DNA of 64,000 nt from Methylobacterium sp. J-067 (GTDB taxonomy: Bacteria; Pseudomonadota; Alphaproteobacteria; Rhizobiales; Beijerinckiaceae). The stretch lies in the NCBI RefSeq assembly GCF_022829465.1, contig NZ_JAKSXZ010000092.1, positions 1 through 64,000 on the forward strand, read 5' to 3'. This document shows, piece by piece, positions 43,712 to 52,544 of this stretch. Positions within the stretch are counted from its first letter, which is position 1, and every line of letters begins with the position of its first letter. The position numbers were made by a program, and so were the translations under genes. Under the pieces are notes generated by a model, which made no database searches, was not told the DNA's origin, and saw only the letters and a list, made by a program, of their open reading frames with translations.

Positions 43712-44551
43712 ATGGCGATGCTCTCGTTCGAGCGGAAATACCGGATCGCCGGCGGGACGCTGGTGGGCGGGAGCCTGTTCGACTTCTGGGTCGGGCCGTT
43801 CTACGTCGGCTTCTTCGGCGTCACGGCGGCGTTCTTCGCCCTGCTCGGCACGCTGCTCATCGTCTACGGCGCCGCCATCGGCCCGACCTGGGCGTTGTTC
43901 CAGATCAGCATCGATCCGCCGCCCATCGCCAACGGTCTGGCCTTCGCGCCGCTCAAGCACGGCGGCCTCTGGCAGATCATCACGGTCTGCGCGCTCGGCG
44001 CGTTCGTCTCCTGGGCGCTGCGGCAGGTGGAGATCTGCCGCAAGCTCGGCATGGGCTACCACGTGCCGGTGGCGTTCTCCTTCGCGATCCTCGCCTACGC
44101 CTCGCTCAACGTGGTGCGGCCGATCCTGCTCGGAGCCTGGGGCTACGGCTTCCCCTACGGCATCATGAGCCACCTCGATTGGGTGTCGAACGTCGGCTAC
44201 CAGCACCTGCACTTCCACTACAATCCCGCGCACATGATCGCGGTGACGTGCTTCTTCACCACGACCTTCGCGCTCGGCCTCCATGCCGGCGAGATCCTGG
44301 CAGCGGCCAATCCCGGCAAGGGCAAGCCGGTGAAGTACGACGAGTACGAGAGCGCCTACTTCCGCGACACGATCGCGTATTCGATCGGCGAGATCGGCAT
44401 CCACCGGCTCGGATACTTCCTCGCCCTGAATGCGGGGCTGTGGAGCGCGGTCTGCATCATCATCTCCGGGCCGTTCTGGACCCAGGGCTGGCCCTATTGG
44501 TGGGACTGGTACCTGAACCTGCCGATCTGGAGCACGGGCGGCAAGATCTGA
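43712..44551 (+). CDS. pufL: Photosynthetic reaction centre L subunit
   Basis: A 279-residue protein with five transmembrane helices, beginning [15 protein letters not shown] as L subunits do. The cofactor ligands are in place: His near 174 (NPAHMIAV, special-pair bacteriochlorophyll), His near 190 (GLHAGEIL) and His near 230 (GIHRLGYF), the latter two for the non-haem iron. With PufM and PuhA it forms the type-II reaction centre. No pufBA light-harvesting genes precede it. Two PpsR operators lie just upstream. pufM follows after 42 bp. Confidence 0.96.
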   Translation: MAMLSFERKYRIAGGTLVGGSLFDFWVGPFYVGFFGVTAAFFALLGTLLIVYGAAIGPTWALFQISIDPPPIANGLAFAPLKHGGLWQIITVCALGAFVSWALRQVEICRKLGMGYHVPVAFSFAILAYASLNVVRPILLGAWGYGFPYGIMSHLDWVSNVGYQHLHFHYNPAHMIAVTCFFTTTFALGLHAGEILAAANPGKGKPVKYDEYESAYFRDTIAYSIGEIGIHRLGYFLALNAGLWSAVCIIISGPFWTQGWPYWWDWYLNLPIWSTGGKI

Positions 44552-44593
44552 CTCGACCCCGTCCTCGACGACATCCTCACGGAGACCACCCGG

Positions 44594-45595
44594 ATGCCGC
44601 AGTTCCACACCCTGTGGACGCATATCGAGCTGCGCGGCCCCGACGAGGCCGGCCCGCCGCTCCAGATCGGTTCGCCCGGCCGCATCGGAAAGCCGTTCCA
44701 CTCGCAATGGCTCGGGCGCATCGGCGAGATGCAGGTGCTGCCGACCCATCTCGGGCCGACCGGGGTCGCTTCCCTGCTCTGCGGCTTCATCGCCATCGAG
44801 ATCATCGGCCTGAACATGCTGGCCTCGGTGGATTGGAACCCCGTTCGGTTCATCCGGCTGCTGCCGTTCCTGTCCCTCGATCCGCCCCCGGCCAAGTACG
44901 GCCTCGACCCGTTCCCGCCGCTGCGCGAGGGCGGCTGGTGGCTGATGGCGGGGTTCTTCCTCACCGCCGCGATCCTGCTGTGGTGGGTGAAGATGTACCG
45001 CCGGGCGCGGGCGCTCGGCATGGGCACGCACATCCCGTGGTGCTTCGCCAGCGCGATCTGGCTCTACCTCGTGCTCGGCTTCATCCGTCCCATCGCCATG
45101 GGCTCATGGTCGGAGGCGGTGCCGTTCGGGGTGATCCCGCACCTGAACTGGACCGCGACGTTCTCGGTCCGCTACGGCAACATCTTCTACAACCCGTTCC
45201 ACATGCTCTCGATCTCGTTCCTCTACGGATCGACGATGCTGTTCGCCATGCATGCCGGGACGATCCTGGCGGTGACGCCGCTCGGCGGCGAGCGCGAGAC
45301 CCATCAGATCACCGACCGGGGCACGGCGGCCGAGCGCGCGGCCCTGTTCTGGCGGTGGACCATGGGATTCAACTCGAACTACGAGTCGATCCACCGCTGG
45401 CTCTACTGGTTCGCCACCCTCGTCACCCTGACCGGCGGCATCGGCATCCTCGCCACCGGGACGCTCGTCGACAACTGGTACCTGTGGGGCGTCAAGAACG
45501 GGCTCGCGCCGCAATACCGGCCGGCACCGGACCTGCCCGCCGCGCCGCCGGCGAAGGCGCTCAAGACCATGCAGGACAAGGTGCTCGGACGATGA
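44594..45595 (+). CDS. pufM: Photosynthetic reaction centre M subunit
   Basis: A 333-residue protein with five helices, paralogous to PufL. Ligand positions match: His near 203 ([14 protein letters not shown]), His near 220 (AMHAGTIL) and His near 266 (SIHRWLYWF). The C-terminal extension (about 310-333) is Pro/Ala/Lys-rich. Its stop overlaps the pufC start (ATGA), showing translational coupling. Confidence 0.96.
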   Translation: MPQFHTLWTHIELRGPDEAGPPLQIGSPGRIGKPFHSQWLGRIGEMQVLPTHLGPTGVASLLCGFIAIEIIGLNMLASVDWNPVRFIRLLPFLSLDPPPAKYGLDPFPPLREGGWWLMAGFFLTAAILLWWVKMYRRARALGMGTHIPWCFASAIWLYLVLGFIRPIAMGSWSEAVPFGVIPHLNWTATFSVRYGNIFYNPFHMLSISFLYGSTMLFAMHAGTILAVTPLGGERETHQITDRGTAAERAALFWRWTMGFNSNYESIHRWLYWFATLVTLTGGIGILATGTLVDNWYLWGVKNGLAPQYRPAPDLPAAPPAKALKTMQDKVLGR

Positions 45596-46686
45596 GGATC
45601 GGCCCTCCCATCCTGGCGGTCGGCCTCGTCTGCGCCGGCCTGTTCACCCTGTTCGTGCCGACGTGGAACCTGCCGACGAAGGGCACCCAGACCGGCCCGA
45701 ACGGGCCGTCCCTCGTGCAATACGCCCCGACGGGAAGCCCGCTGTTCCAGACCCGGAACGGCCCGCCCCCGGCCAATCCGACGCTGATCGAGGACACCCG
45801 CCCGGCGATGGAGGCGTACAAGAACGTCACCGTGCTGACCGACCTGAATGCCGGGCAGTTCATGCAATTGCAGCAGGCGATCACCAACTGGGTCGCCCCG
45901 CAGCAGGGCTGCGACTTCTGCCACGCGGGGGCCGATTTCGCCTCGGACGCGAAGCCGACCAAGGCGGCCGCGCGGGACATGATCAAGATGGTCCGCCACC
46001 TCAACGCGGACTGGACGGAGCATGTCGGCGCGGCCGGCGTGACCTGCTGGTCCTGCCACCGGGGCCAGCCGGTGCCGGCGGAGATCTGGTTCTCCCGCCC
46101 GCCCCATCCGCAGGGCGCCCACATGGACAAGCCGGAGAACTGGAACGAGTCCGGCGACAGCGTGCGCCAGTTCTTCCCGAATGCCGGCTATGAACTCTAC
46201 TTGCTTCAGGACACGCCGGGCCTCGCCCAGTCCTACACGGCGCTGCCCAACGGGCAGGTGGCCGATCAGGTGGTGGTGAAGCGCCTCTACGAGGTGATGA
46301 TGCAGATGTCGGCCGGCATGGGCGTCAACTGCACCTACTGCCACAACTCCCGCGCCTTCTACGATTGGGGTCAGAGCCTGCCCGCCCGCTGGACCGGCTA
46401 TTCCGGCATCCAGATGGTCCGGGACATCAACCGCAACGTGCTGCTGCCCCTGGCGGTGCGGATGCCGCAGACCCGGGAGACGGCGGACGACCCCCACACG
46501 ATCGTGCTGCCCGACCGGATGCGCGGTCCGCAGGAGGGCAACGGCTTCGTCCTGTGCGGCACCTGCCATTACGGGCTGCCGAAGCCCGCCGACCACGCAC
46601 AGGAACTGCTCACGGTCTTCCCCGGCCTGAAGGGGCCCGGCCGCGAGCACGCCGCCTCCGCCGCCGACCAGGGAGGCCAGCCGTGA
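45592..46686 (+). CDS. pufC: Tetrahaem reaction-centre cytochrome c subunit
   Basis: A 364-residue periplasmic cytochrome held by an N-terminal signal-anchor ([15 protein letters not shown]). Four CxxCH haem motifs are present in order: CDFCH, CWSCH, CTYCH and CGTCH. It re-reduces the photo-oxidised special pair. No classic lipobox is seen at its Cys14, so membrane-anchor retention is more likely than a lipoprotein. It overlaps pufM by 4 bp and puhA by 4 bp (GTGA). Confidence 0.95.
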   Translation: MRIGPPILAVGLVCAGLFTLFVPTWNLPTKGTQTGPNGPSLVQYAPTGSPLFQTRNGPPPANPTLIEDTRPAMEAYKNVTVLTDLNAGQFMQLQQAITNWVAPQQGCDFCHAGADFASDAKPTKAAARDMIKMVRHLNADWTEHVGAAGVTCWSCHRGQPVPAEIWFSRPPHPQGAHMDKPENWNESGDSVRQFFPNAGYELYLLQDTPGLAQSYTALPNGQVADQVVVKRLYEVMMQMSAGMGVNCTYCHNSRAFYDWGQSLPARWTGYSGIQMVRDINRNVLLPLAVRMPQTRETADDPHTIVLPDRMRGPQEGNGFVLCGTCHYGLPKPADHAQELLTVFPGLKGPGREHAASAADQGGQP

Positions 46687-47612
46687 ACGAGGGCGTCAGC
46701 CAGATCGCCGGATCCGCCGGCCACGGGATCGACCCGGCCACGGGCCTCATCGGCAGCACGACCGCCAGCGACGCGGTCGGGGCCTGGGGGTTCCACCTTG
46801 GGGCGGTGACGCAGCACATCGACGGCGTCGTCGTGCTGTTCTGGGCCTTCGCGCTCTTCTTCGGCACCCTGTGCTGGTACCTCCGCGCCGAGGACAAGCG
46901 CGAAGGCTATCCGATGGAGGACCCGACGCAGCCACCCCGCGCCCATCCCCTCGTCGGCTTCCCGCCGCCGCCCGCGCCCAAGACCTTCACCCTCCAGAAG
47001 GGCGGGACGGTCACCCTGCCGAACTTCATCTCACCCCCGGAGGTGCCGGCCCGCCATCTCCATCCGTTCCCCGGCTCGGCCTTCGTGCCGACCGGCGCCA
47101 ACCCGATGCGCGACCCCATTGGCCCGGCCTCGTGGGTGCTGCGCGACGAGGAGCCCCTTCTGATGGAGGGCGAGAAGCTGCAACTCGTGCCCCTGCGCAA
47201 GGTCGGCGACGCATGGCACGTCCAAGGGGGCGATTCCGATCCGGTCGGGATGCCGGTGGTCGGGCGGGACGACAAGGTCGCCGGCCATGTCCGCGACCTG
47301 TGGGTGGACCGCGGCGCCAAGCTGCTGCGCTACCTCGAAGTCGAGCTGAACGACGGGCGCCGCCGGCTGATGCCGGTCTTCTTCGCCAACGTCAGCCCGA
47401 AGTTCCGCCGGGTGAAGACGCGCTCGATCTTCGCCGAGCAGTTCGCGGCGATTCCCGAACTGAAGGATCCCGACCGGATCACCGCCCGGGAGGAGGATCG
47501 GATCAGCGCCTACTTCGCCGGGGGCAAGATGTTCGCCGAGGGCGTGCGCCGAGGCGCGTTCGGCGGCGGGGCGGACGCCCGCGACGGGCTCGGCCGGAGA
47601 CCCAGGGTATGA
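46683..47612 (+). CDS. puhA: Photosynthetic reaction centre H subunit
   Basis: A 309-residue protein, longer than the about 255 residues of typical PuhA because of an extended N-terminus. One transmembrane helix (VVVLFWAFALFFGTLCWYLR, about 48-68) is followed by the diagnostic EDKREGYPMEDP. A cytoplasmic PRC-barrel domain follows (VGRDDKVAGHVRDLWVDRGA, LEVELNDGRRRLMPVFFANV). The start is a GTG overlapping the pufC stop. Location directly after pufC is unusual; in most purple bacteria puhA sits in a separate bch-lhaA-puhA superoperon. Confidence 0.93.
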   Translation: MNEGVSQIAGSAGHGIDPATGLIGSTTASDAVGAWGFHLGAVTQHIDGVVVLFWAFALFFGTLCWYLRAEDKREGYPMEDPTQPPRAHPLVGFPPPPAPKTFTLQKGGTVTLPNFISPPEVPARHLHPFPGSAFVPTGANPMRDPIGPASWVLRDEEPLLMEGEKLQLVPLRKVGDAWHVQGGDSDPVGMPVVGRDDKVAGHVRDLWVDRGAKLLRYLEVELNDGRRRLMPVFFANVSPKFRRVKTRSIFAEQFAAIPELKDPDRITAREEDRISAYFAGGKMFAEGVRRGAFGGGADARDGLGRRPRV

Positions 47613-48265
47613 CTATGCGCACGCCACACCGCGCCACTTCCCCCGGCGCTCCCCCGCGCCCCGTGGGCGTCCGCCTGGAGCCCGGCGAGCAGATCCTGTG
47701 GCAGGGCCGCCCGGAGGCGTCGGCCCTGCGCCGCCACCTCCTGAAGGGGCGCTGGCTCGCGGCCTACTTCGCCCTCCTGCTCGGGTGGAAACTCGCGCTC
47801 ATCGTCGCTCTCCGGGGCCTGCGCCCCGAGGAGGTGTTCGACATAGCGGTGCTGATAGGGCAGGGCGCGGCCCTCATGGGGATCCTCGCCTACCTCGCCT
47901 GGGCGCTCGCCCGCAGCACGACCTACACCGTCACGAGCCTGCGCGTCGTGATCCGCCACGGCATCGCCCTCCAGGGCACGGTCGACATCCCCCTCCGGGC
48001 CATCCGCAGCGTCGCCGTGCGGATCCACGGCGACGGGACCGGGGACGTGGCCCTCGCCGTGAGGGACGGCGGCGGGGTCGGGTACAGCAAGCTCTGGCCG
48101 CATGTCCGCGGCCTGAGCCCGTCCGCGCCGGTACCGATGCTCCGGGGCCTTCGGGATGCCGCGCTCCTCGGGACCCGCCTCGCCCGGCGCCTCGACGGCC
48201 CCGCGCCCGCCCTGACCGCGCAGGACATCCGACCCAGGGCGACGCCGCACGCGACGGCGGCCTGA
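47609..48265 (+). CDS. puhB: Photosynthetic complex assembly protein PuhB
   Basis: A 218-residue membrane protein with two central helices (about 47-67 and 80-105) and a bacterial PH-like region: TTYTVTSLRVVIRHGIALQG, VDIPLRAIRSVAVRIHGDGT. The opening LEPGEQILWQGRPEASAL is typical of PuhB, an assembly factor for the reaction centre. It overlaps puhA by 4 bp (ATGA). puhC is not present downstream. Confidence 0.85.
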   Translation: MTMRTPHRATSPGAPPRPVGVRLEPGEQILWQGRPEASALRRHLLKGRWLAAYFALLLGWKLALIVALRGLRPEEVFDIAVLIGQGAALMGILAYLAWALARSTTYTVTSLRVVIRHGIALQGTVDIPLRAIRSVAVRIHGDGTGDVALAVRDGGGVGYSKLWPHVRGLSPSAPVPMLRGLRDAALLGTRLARRLDGPAPALTAQDIRPRATPHATAA

Positions 48266-48277
48266 CGGGAAGCAGCC

Positions 48278-48763
48278 ATGACGACGGACCTCCTCCAGGC
48301 GCTCCTGGCGGCGCTGGTGCTCGGCCTCGTCGGCGCCGTCTCCCTCGCCGTGGGCGAGCCCCTGCTGGTGCCGAGCCTCGGGGCCGCGATCCTCCTGCAG
48401 GTCCACCTGCCGGACCTGCCGAGCGCGCGAGCCTGGAACACGGTCGTCGGCCAGCTCTGCGGCGTCGCCTGCGGTTTCGCGGCACTCTACGCGCTCGGGG
48501 CTGCGCATGACCCGAGCTTCAGCGGGATCCACCCCCTGACGGCCGGGCGGGTGGCCGCGACGATGGTCGCCGTGGCCGGGACCCTGCTGCTGCAGGCCCT
48601 CCTCGGTGCGGTCAACCCGGCCGGCGGCGCGACGGCGCTGATCCTCACCCTCGGCTCCGAGGCCGCCACCCTGGCCGGGGCGGTGCGCCTGACGACGGCC
48701 GTGCTGCTGGTGACCGCCCTGGGGGAAGGCGCGCGCCGGCTCTCCCTGATGCTTCGCCGCTAA
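48278..48763 (+). CDS. HPP family membrane protein
   Basis: A 161-residue polytopic protein with five predicted helices. HPP-family features are SLGAAILLQVHLPDLPSARA (with a following WNTVVGQLCGV) and NPAGGATALILTLGS. HPP proteins occur in cyanobacteria and proteobacteria; some have been linked to nitrite transport, but the role here is unknown. It starts 12 bp after puhB and may be the last gene of the puf/puh operon. Its end overlaps the convergent Crp/Fnr gene by 4 bp. Confidence 0.82.
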   Translation: MTTDLLQALLAALVLGLVGAVSLAVGEPLLVPSLGAAILLQVHLPDLPSARAWNTVVGQLCGVACGFAALYALGAAHDPSFSGIHPLTAGRVAATMVAVAGTLLLQALLGAVNPAGGATALILTLGSEAATLAGAVRLTTAVLLVTALGEGARRLSLMLRR

Positions 48764-49524
48764 GCCGAAGCCCGTTCGCCGGAGCGGCGCCGATCCTCGT
48801 CGAAATGCAGGTAGACGGGGTCGAACTCGGCCGTGGTCACGAGGCCGGGCCAGTCCCCGATGGTCAGGTTGCCGCCCTGGAGGACGATGCGGCACTGCGC
48901 CCGCAACGTCCGCAGAGACCGGTTGAAATGCACCGCCGTGACGCCGACGGCATCGGCGAGCTCCGCCTGCGTCGGCGGCAGCGGACAGCACAGATTGTCC
49001 GCGAGGCCCACGGCGCGCTGGCGCATGTACATCTCGCAGAACAGATGCGCCGTCCGGCCCAGGGACTGCCGTCGGCCGAGGGTCATGATCCGCTCTCGGT
49101 AGACCGAGGCATCGACCAGCGTGTCGCGCCAGAGCGCCGCCATGACCCCCGGACGGCCGACGACGAGGGCGCGCATCGCCTCGTGGGGGATGAAGGCCAG
49201 GGTGCAGGCGGTGAGGCTCGCCAGGGAATGGTCCATCACCGGCAGATAGAGATGCTGAAGGTCGGGGATATCCCCGGCGATGTAGAACGACAGGATCTGG
49301 CGGTCGCCCGCCACGGTGTAGCCGTAGCGATGCGCCCAGCCCTCCAGCACGAGGCAGCAATGGGCGGGCCGTTCCCCGACGGTGGCGACGTCCTCATGGG
49401 GGCCGACCTGCCGGATCGTGTGCGGCAGGGCGAGCACGGCCCGCCGCTCCTCGTCGTTGAGGCGGATGACGCTCTCGAGCTTGCGGAGGAGGGGCGTCAG
49501 GGTCTGGGGGTGGGGGCCCGCCAC
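48760..49524 (-). CDS. Crp/Fnr-family transcriptional regulator
   Basis: A 254-residue regulator. The cNMP-type barrel (about 25-145) contains LVLEGWAHRYGYTVAGDRQI and FYIAGDIPDLQHLY. A winged helix has recognition region PTQAELADAVGVTAVHFNRS near residue 190-210. The C-terminus FDPVYLHFDEDRR matches the FNPDYLHL end of the Crp/Fnr at 35104. The GTG at 49524 is preferred: it lies 2 nt after the DUF6894 stop with GAGG 7 nt upstream. The gene is co-directional with that DUF6894 gene, so the two are co-translated, the third Crp/Fnr-DUF6894 pair. Confidence 0.85.
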   Translation of the reverse strand: MAGPHPQTLTPLLRKLESVIRLNDEERRAVLALPHTIRQVGPHEDVATVGERPAHCCLVLEGWAHRYGYTVAGDRQILSFYIAGDIPDLQHLYLPVMDHSLASLTACTLAFIPHEAMRALVVGRPGVMAALWRDTLVDASVYRERIMTLGRRQSLGRTAHLFCEMYMRQRAVGLADNLCCPLPPTQAELADAVGVTAVHFNRSLRTLRAQCRIVLQGGNLTIGDWPGLVTTAEFDPVYLHFDEDRRRSGERASA

Positions 49525-49526
49525 GG

Positions 49527-49772
49527 CTATGCCTCGGGCCGGCGCGACCACGCGGCCGTCAAGGTCAGGGTCACATCGAGCACGGAGGTTCCGGCCGCAT
49601 CGCGGACGGCGACCGCGATCGTGTGCCGGTCGTGGAGGACGGCCTCTTCCGCCGCGATGCCCGTGAGCGTCCGCACCGCGATGGCCCGGACCTCGTCGAG
49701 GTCACGGCATTCCGCGCCCGTATCGTCCCGGTGCAGGCCGCCGTTCTCGATTTCGAAGAAGTAGCGGGCCAC
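49527..49772 (-). CDS. DUF6894 (MPRYFF-type) small protein
   Basis: An 81-residue protein opening VARYFFEIENGGLHRDDTGA (GTG start at 49772), equivalent to MPRYFF. It keeps the central helix DEVRAIAVRTLTGI and closing strands TIAVAVRDAAGTSVLDVTLTL. Same length as the copy at 14892. Upstream in-frame ATGs would add a Pro-rich segment not seen in the family. It is 2 nt upstream of a Crp/Fnr gene on the same strand. Confidence 0.72.
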   Translation of the reverse strand: MARYFFEIENGGLHRDDTGAECRDLDEVRAIAVRTLTGIAAEEAVLHDRHTIAVAVRDAAGTSVLDVTLTLTAAWSRRPEA

Positions 49773-49846
49773 GGCGACGGTCTCGGGGCGGGAAGGTCCG
49801 GGCCAACCGGGCATGACCGGAATGGTTGCAGGTCGGCCGGGGCCAT

Positions 49847-50593
49847 TCACGCGGCCGGTTGCACCGGCGACAGCAGGGCAGGGTCGGTGAGGCAGGCATC
49901 GGCGCCCCACAGGCCGGGCTCCGCGCCGCCCCGGGCGACGAGGGCGCCTCCGACGACGACGCGCAGCGCGGGATTGCGCGAGGCCCGGCGGATCACCGGC
50001 ATCGCCCGCCGCAGGGCGGGCGAATGGGCGTCGCAGGCCAGGGAGAGGCCGAGGACGTCGTACCAGCCCGTCGCGAGGGCCGTCGTGAGGGCCGCCAGGG
50101 GATCGGCACCGGTCCCCGCGACCGTCGTCGTCGTCCAGCCCACATCGCGGAGCAGCCCGGCGACGTGGCAGAGGCCGTAGGTGTGGGTTTCCCCCGGCGC
50201 CCCGGCGAGGAGGATGCTGCGGCCGAGCCGTGCGCGGCCGCGCCCGACCTGGGGGCCGATCGCATCCCGCAGGACGGACTGGAGCCGTCCCATCGCCTCC
50301 GTCACGTCGAGGAAATCACAGAGATCATCTTCCCACATCACGCCGAGATCGCGCGCCACCGGAGCCAGCATCTCCGCGGCGAGGACGGGCCAAGGGGTCC
50401 CGCGAAGCGCCCGCCGCATGACCTCCGCCTGGAATCGAGCGGGCTCGTCGAGCAGGAGCCTCGCCAGCTTGCGCGAATCCTGATCGGCGGACTCGAGCTG
50501 TTCGCGATGGAGGCCGCGCAGCGTCGGCAGGATCTCGCGGTCGACGAGGCCCGAGAGGATCGCCGTCGATCGGGCGGGCGTGGGGCGCCTCAT
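49847..50593 (-). CDS. B12-binding-domain regulator, AerR/PpaA-like
   Basis: A 248-residue soluble protein. The helical cap contains LGVMWEDDLCDFLDVTEAMG, the same pattern as the homologue at 18121 (WDEDLCDFIEV). A B12-binding Rossmann domain (about 130-240) carries GETHTYGL, keeping the cobalamin-ligating His. No DNA-binding domain is present. AerR/PpaA proteins modulate PpsR/CrtJ; proximity to puf/puh with PpsR operators supports that role. The ATG at 50593 overlaps a 16-codon leader stop (ATGA); a longer frame from 50695 is also open but its extra 34 residues look non-coding. Confidence 0.75.
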   Translation of the reverse strand: MRRPTPARSTAILSGLVDREILPTLRGLHREQLESADQDSRKLARLLLDEPARFQAEVMRRALRGTPWPVLAAEMLAPVARDLGVMWEDDLCDFLDVTEAMGRLQSVLRDAIGPQVGRGRARLGRSILLAGAPGETHTYGLCHVAGLLRDVGWTTTTVAGTGADPLAALTTALATGWYDVLGLSLACDAHSPALRRAMPVIRRASRNPALRVVVGGALVARGGAEPGLWGADACLTDPALLSPVQPAA

Positions 50594-50640
50594 CCACCCG
50601 TGCGATTCTTCCGGAACTCCGCATATTCTTGCTGCGCCAT
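50590..50640 (-). CDS. Possible short leader peptide before the AerR-like gene
   Basis: A 16-residue ORF, MAQQEYAEFRKNRTGG, whose TGA overlaps the ATG of the B12-binding protein (ATGA). Such coupling could explain translation of a gene without a good ribosome site. It could also be coincidence, since the larger frame is open through this region. Confidence 0.25.
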   Translation of the reverse strand: MAQQEYAEFRKNRTGG

Positions 50641-50910
50641 GTCTCGATGACAGTCCTTGCCACCGGCTATCATCTTCTAAAAATGGCGTATGCATGGGAA
50701 GTATTAGTGCTCGATAGTGTGGCTAGACGCATTGATAAAAATCAAGCTCGCCTCACGCGGGTTCGGATGGCTCAGCGGTGAGGGATCCCGCGTCGCTCGT
50801 GTCGGGCCGTGATCGGCACGAACGGCACGGCGAAGCCATCCACAGCACGTCACCTGACCGTCACGAGCCGACTTTAATCCTTCGGAAACCGTGATTTTTT
50901 TGAGGTTGCT

Positions 50911-52539
50911 ATGGCCGACGCCGCCCTTGCTCCGACCGGAGCGGTTGGACATTCGCCTGCGGGCAAGCCTCGCTTCGACCATGCCATGCATCCGGGGGGC
51001 GTGATCGCCTTCCTGCTCGTCCTGGTGGGGGGACTCGCCTACGCGGTCGTCAGCCTGGTCACCGACATGAACGCGGTCGGCGAGGCGCCGCTCGCCTACG
51101 GCGCCTTCGCCCTGCTGGGCCTCGCCCTGCTGATCGCCCTCGGCTTCGAGTTCGTGAACGGCTTCCACGACACCGCCAACGCGGTGGCCACGGTCATCTA
51201 CACCCACTCCATGCCGCCCCTCGTCGCGGTGATCTGGTCGGGGACGTTCAACTTCCTCGGCGTGATGCTCTCCTCCGGCGCGGTGGCCTACGCCATCGTC
51301 ACGCTGCTGCCGGTGGAGTTGATCCTCCAGGTCGGCTCGGGAGCGGGCTACGCGATGATCTTCGCGCTGTTGCTCGCGGCGATCATCTGGAACCTCGGCA
51401 CCTGGGCGCTGGGCCTGCCGAACTCGTCGTCCCACGCACTGATCGGCTCGGTGCTCGGCGTCGGCCTCGCCAACCAGCTCATGGGCGGGCAGGACGGCAC
51501 CTCCGGCGTCGATTGGAACCAGGCGTTCGGCGTGTTCAAGGCGCTCGCCTTCAGCCCGATCTGCGGCTTCGTGCTGGCCGCGCTGCTGCTGCTGGCCCTG
51601 AAGTTCACGGTGCGGCGCAAGGACCTCTACGAGGCGCCCAAGGGCGATGCCCCGCCGCCCCTGTGGATCCGCAGCCTGCTGATCCTGACCTGCACGCTGG
51701 TCTCCTTCTTCCACGGCGGCAACGACGGGCAGAAGGGCATGGGCCTCATCATGCTGATCCTGATCGGCGCCGCCCCCACCGCCTACGCCCTGAACCGCAC
51801 CATGACCGCCGACGCCACGCCGGCCTTCGTGCAATCCTCGCAGGCCGCGAGCGGCGTCTTCGCGCCGCGGGCGAACGGCGCGGCCCAGCCGGATCCGGCC
51901 CAAGCCCGCAAGGTCGTCAGCGACGCGCTGAAGGCGAAGGAGCTCGATAAGCCGCCGGTCTACGCGGCGCTGGCCGCCCTCTCCACCGACATCGCCAAGG
52001 CCGTGCAGGGCTACGGCTCGATCCGGCAGGTCCCGGCGGCGGCGACCTCCAACGTCCGCAACGACATGTACCTCGCCTCGGACGCGATCCGCCTGCTGCC
52101 GAAGACCGGCGCCAGCTTCTCGGAGGCCGAGAGCAAGACCCTCAAGGGCTATACCGACCTGCTCAACGCCGGCACGCGCTACATCCCCGACTGGGTGAAG
52201 GTCTGCGTCGCCCTGGCTCTCGGCCTCGGCACGATGGTCGGCTGGAAGCGCATCGTCGTCACCGTCGGCGAGCGGATCGGCAAGACCCACCTCACCTACG
52301 CGCAGGGTGCGTCCGCCGAGATCGTCGCGGCGGGCACGATCGGGCTCGCCGAGCTCTACGGCCTGCCGGTCTCCACCACGCACATCCTGTCCTCGGGCGT
52401 CGCGGGGACGATGGCCGCCAACGGCTCCGGATTGCAGATCGCCACCGTGCGCAACATGGCGCTCGCCTGGGTGACGACGCTGCCGGCCGCCATCCTGATC
52501 GCCGGCACGCTGTTCTTCATCCTCCGCCACGTCTTTTGA
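50911..52539 (+). CDS. pit: Inorganic phosphate transporter, Pit family
   Basis: A 542-residue membrane transporter with 10-12 helices. The duplicated PiT motifs are visible: FEFVNGFHDTANAVATVIYT in the first half and FFHGGNDGQKGMGLIMLIL in the second, with LPNSSSHALIGSVLGV and LPVSTTHILSSGVAGTMAA. A large hydrophilic loop (about 290-425) interrupts the two halves. It imports phosphate (as metal-phosphate) with H+. The AT-rich region upstream contains its promoter. A CorA-type gene follows and nearly overlaps it. Confidence 0.93.
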   Translation: MADAALAPTGAVGHSPAGKPRFDHAMHPGGVIAFLLVLVGGLAYAVVSLVTDMNAVGEAPLAYGAFALLGLALLIALGFEFVNGFHDTANAVATVIYTHSMPPLVAVIWSGTFNFLGVMLSSGAVAYAIVTLLPVELILQVGSGAGYAMIFALLLAAIIWNLGTWALGLPNSSSHALIGSVLGVGLANQLMGGQDGTSGVDWNQAFGVFKALAFSPICGFVLAALLLLALKFTVRRKDLYEAPKGDAPPPLWIRSLLILTCTLVSFFHGGNDGQKGMGLIMLILIGAAPTAYALNRTMTADATPAFVQSSQAASGVFAPRANGAAQPDPAQARKVVSDALKAKELDKPPVYAALAALSTDIAKAVQGYGSIRQVPAAATSNVRNDMYLASDAIRLLPKTGASFSEAESKTLKGYTDLLNAGTRYIPDWVKVCVALALGLGTMVGWKRIVVTVGERIGKTHLTYAQGASAEIVAAGTIGLAELYGLPVSTTHILSSGVAGTMAANGSGLQIATVRNMALAWVTTLPAAILIAGTLFFILRHVF

Positions 52540-52544
52540 CGACC

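Noticed and set aside
18021..50632. Shared 10-mer atattcttgc upstream of both AerR-like genes
   Set aside because: It has opposite orientation relative to the two genes and, in the second, lies inside the leader ORF; too short to exclude chance.
50640..50652. TGTC-N5-GACA palindrome before the AerR-like gene as a PpsR site
   Set aside because: The half-site spacing is far shorter than the N12 required for PpsR/CrtJ.
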